In this document: positions 20,510 to 22,625 of the stretch, piece by piece | Layout of the letters: every line of letters starts with the position of its first letter | Numbering within the stretch: the first letter of the stretch is position 1 | Assembly: GCA_023416335.1 (NCBI GenBank) | Contig: JAEZHY010000194.1 | Location: 1-22,625 of the forward strand | DNA: 22,625 nucleotides | From: Pseudomonadota bacterium | GTDB lineage: Bacteria > Desulfobacterota > Syntrophobacteria > Syntrophobacterales > Syntrophobacteraceae | Direction: 5' to 3' | Program-made: the position numbers and the translations under genes | The notes under the pieces: generated by a model | Database searches by the model: none | Told to the model about the DNA's origin: nothing | The model's input: only the letters and a program-made list of their open reading frames with translations

Positions 20510-22625
20510 ATGGAAAAACAGAGAGAAATTGTCGCAAGGGAAGAAGAGAGGATCCGGTATATCGTCGGTGAGATGCGCGCGACGCTTGCCGTCGAAGAAG
20601 AGGACCGTCAAAAAAAGGACAGGGAGATAGCCGACCTGCGGGCCCAGAAGCTGGAGGCCACCGGCTGGAGAGAAAAACGCGAAATAGACGACCTCATCAA
20701 ACGTTCCCGCGAGCAGTACGGCATGAGGCAATTTCAGGGCGGGAATATATTGAGCCAGCCCTATTTCGGAATCCTGGAACTCGATGACGACGACCTGGGA
20801 AAGATCGGCTACTGCCTTGGCAAGCAGTCATTCTTCGACAGGCGCAGCAAAGCCCTTGTCGTAGATTGGCGCGAAGCTCCGATTTCGCGTTTCTACTATG
20901 AATATGAAGCAGGCGAATTCTACGAGGAGGACATCCGCGGGAAAGAACGCTCGGGGGTCGTAAAGACCAAAAGGCAGGTGGATACCGCGGGGAGCGAACT
21001 CAGGAAGATAATCGAAAAAGGCGTGACGCTTATCCGCAGGGAAGACGGATCCTGGAACCGGGGCGGCGACAGCCTCGGCGGCGCGGTTGCACGAAAAGAG
21101 GAAAAGGACGATCACCGCCTGCCTGAAATCACGGCCCTCATCAGCCCGGACCAGTTCCGCGCCATCACCCATCCGGAGTCGAGCACCGTCCTGCTCCAGG
21201 GCGGGGCCGGCAGCGGGAAGACCACCGTGGGCCTGCATCGGATTGCCTATCTGTGCTACCAGGAAAAGGAACGGTTCAAGCCGGACCGGATCCTGGTGGT
21301 GATGTTCAACCGCTCGCTCCAGAACTATATTGCCCGCGTTCTGCCCCAGTTGGGAATCGGATCGGGCGTTCAGGTCGAAACCTATCACGGTTGGGCCAAC
21401 AAGATTTTTCGTTCCGCAAGGATGCGGATCGAGTATTCCGACAAGACGCCTCCAGGCGTGGTGCGCCTGAAAAAACATCCTCTCATTCTCGAACTGATTA
21501 ACCGGTACCTCGAAGGTTTGATGAAGAAATCCTGCGGCTGGCTCCTCGACAAACCGGATGCTCAATCCGCGGAGGACCTGCTGAAGGCGCAATCGGCTCC
21601 GGACTCCAAAATGGAGTTCAAGGATTTCCTGCATCTGCTCAACACGCATGCCGGGAAGCACGAGACCCGCCTTCTGGAACGTCTCGAAAGGCACATGACC
21701 GATCTCTACGAGGTCCTGACGGATCGCGCTCTTCTCGAAACGACCTTTGCAAAAGATCCCGGCGTAAAACCGGAAGACCTCGATCACCTAGTAACCCGGC
21801 AAGTCAGGCTCCGCAACCGGAACCAGATCGACTTCGCGGACGCGGGCATACTTCTTCTCCTCATGCAGCGAAAAGGATTCGCTGTTGCCCGGCCCGACTA
21901 TGCGCATGTCATGGTCGACGAAGCCCAGGACCTGAGCGAAGTCGAACTCACCACGCTTCTCCATGCGGCCGACAAACGCCAGTCCGTAACCATTTGCGGC
22001 GACATGGCCCAGCGAATAAAAGACGAAGTTTCCTTCAATTCACGTGAAGGCTTCGCAGGTCTCATTCGATCCCAGCAGAAGAGTTCGGGCGCAGAAAATC
22101 TCCGGGCGGACAACCTGGTCGTCGGCTTCAGGGCAACCCGCCCCATCATGGAACTCGCCTGGCACATTCTCGGCCAAAAACCGTCCATGACGGTTCCGCG
22201 TGACGGAGAACCTGTGCGGATAATCAGGACTCAACGATACGAAGAGAGCATCGCGGAAACAAAGAAGATCCTGGTCGATTACTTCGAGAAGCGTCCCAAG
22301 GCCCTGGTCGCCCTGGTCTGCCGCTTCAAAGCCGACGCAGACCGCGTATTCGCGGATCTTAAGGCTGCCGGCGTCCCGAACCTGCGCAGGCACGAGCGGG
22401 ACGATTTTTCATTCAATCCGGGGATCGTTGTCACCAACGCCCACCAGGTAAAAGGCCTCGAGTTTACGGCAGTTGTCGTGTTCAATCCAGGCACAAACCT
22501 CTATCGCGACGATCCCGCAAACCGCATGCTCCTCCACGTGGTGGCCACCCGCGCGTCCGACCATTTGTGGATTGTGGGGCATGAGCAAATGGCGTATGGG
22601 ATAGGGCCGGTAGAGAGTGAACAGT
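20510..22625 (+). CDS. HelD-like superfamily 1 helicase/ATPase (partial, 3' end outside window)
   Basis: UvrD/Rep-type ATPase, open to the window edge with 705 codons visible. The N-terminus (about 1-75) is a charged coiled coil. Next come QPYFGILELDD and VVDWREAPISRFYYEYE, the latter typical of HelD proteins, which recycle RNA polymerase by inserting arms into its channels. Helicase motifs are complete: Walker A GGAGSGKTT (231-239, Lys237), motif Ia VVMFNRSLQNYI, Walker B VDEAQD (470-474), motif III ICGDMAQRI, motif V NAHQVKGLEF and motif VI VATRASDHLWIVG. The ATG at 20510 is preceded by AGGTGG at short spacing, 90 bp after the small membrane ORF. Most HelD proteins are 690-780 residues, so little is missing. 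A DNA-repair helicase role is the alternative; the coiled coil and DWREAP block favour HelD. Confidence 0.9.
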   Translation, partial: MEKQREIVAREEERIRYIVGEMRATLAVEEEDRQKKDREIADLRAQKLEATGWREKREIDDLIKRSREQYGMRQFQGGNILSQPYFGILELDDDDLGKIGYCLGKQSFFDRRSKALVVDWREAPISRFYYEYEAGEFYEEDIRGKERSGVVKTKRQVDTAGSELRKIIEKGVTLIRREDGSWNRGGDSLGGAVARKEEKDDHRLPEITALISPDQFRAITHPESSTVLLQGGAGSGKTTVGLHRIAYLCYQEKERFKPDRILVVMFNRSLQNYIARVLPQLGIGSGVQVETYHGWANKIFRSARMRIEYSDKTPPGVVRLKKHPLILELINRYLEGLMKKSCGWLLDKPDAQSAEDLLKAQSAPDSKMEFKDFLHLLNTHAGKHETRLLERLERHMTDLYEVLTDRALLETTFAKDPGVKPEDLDHLVTRQVRLRNRNQIDFADAGILLLLMQRKGFAVARPDYAHVMVDEAQDLSEVELTTLLHAADKRQSVTICGDMAQRIKDEVSFNSREGFAGLIRSQQKSSGAENLRADNLVVGFRATRPIMELAWHILGQKPSMTVPRDGEPVRIIRTQRYEESIAETKKILVDYFEKRPKALVALVCRFKADADRVFADLKAAGVPNLRRHERDDFSFNPGIVVTNAHQVKGLEFTAVVVFNPGTNLYRDDPANRMLLHVVATRASDHLWIVGHEQMAYGIGPVESEQ

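Noticed and set aside
1..22625. CRISPR array, tRNA, rRNA or insertion sequence
   Set aside because: No regularly spaced repeats, tRNA-like cloverleaf, rRNA stretch or transposase-like protein was seen by eye.

Overview
The window is about 22.6 kb of GC-rich (by eye roughly 55-57 %) bacterial DNA. The gene content suggests a proteobacterium, most likely an anaerobic or facultative Desulfobacterota (deltaproteobacterial) lineage. It combines corrinoid-dependent MttB-type methyl transfer, a heterotetrameric sarcosine-oxidase-like complex and a peptide-type ABC importer. The taxonomic call is inference; no rRNA, tRNA or marker gene fixes it.

Layout. (1) Positions 1-3285, minus strand: a peptide/opine/nickel-family ABC importer, reading from a secreted solute-binding protein to permease B to permease C, which is cut by the window edge. 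(2) 3286-3862: a gene-free spacer. (3) 3863-11353, minus strand: a compact six-gene set reading soxB, soxD, soxA, a soxG-like gene, an mttB-family methyltransferase and its cognate corrinoid protein. (4) 11354-11663: a divergent control region with two opposed TTGACAT boxes and an imperfect palindrome. It leads into an RpiR-family regulator on the plus strand (11664-12551). (5) 12697-17214, minus strand: a HemL-like class III aminotransferase and a 1043-residue protein. The latter joins a PHP-like hydrolase region to a multi-pass membrane segment and has no name I recognise. (6) 17215-18014: an 800-bp AT-rich spacer with several clean hairpins. (7) 18015-22625, plus strand: panC, a cinA-like gene with an eroded C-terminal domain, a possible small membrane protein, and a HelD-like superfamily 1 helicase running off the window end.

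How the genes may work together. The central cluster can be read as a stepwise N-demethylation route. The MttB-family enzyme would take one methyl from a quaternary amine, plausibly glycine betaine, and pass it to the corrinoid protein. The SoxBDAG-like flavoenzyme would then oxidise the remaining methyl groups of dimethylglycine or sarcosine and hand formaldehyde-level carbon to tetrahydrofolate. The ABC importer could bring in the substrate and the RpiR protein could control the set. No methylcobamide:THF methyltransferase, corrinoid-reactivating protein or electron-transfer flavoprotein lies in the window, so the route is incomplete here.

The most unusual points are the co-occurrence of a corrinoid methyltransferase with a sarcosine oxidase complex in one gene run, a SoxD-like subunit with four cysteines beyond the usual zinc ligands, the PHP-plus-membrane protein, and the CinA with altered catalytic residues.
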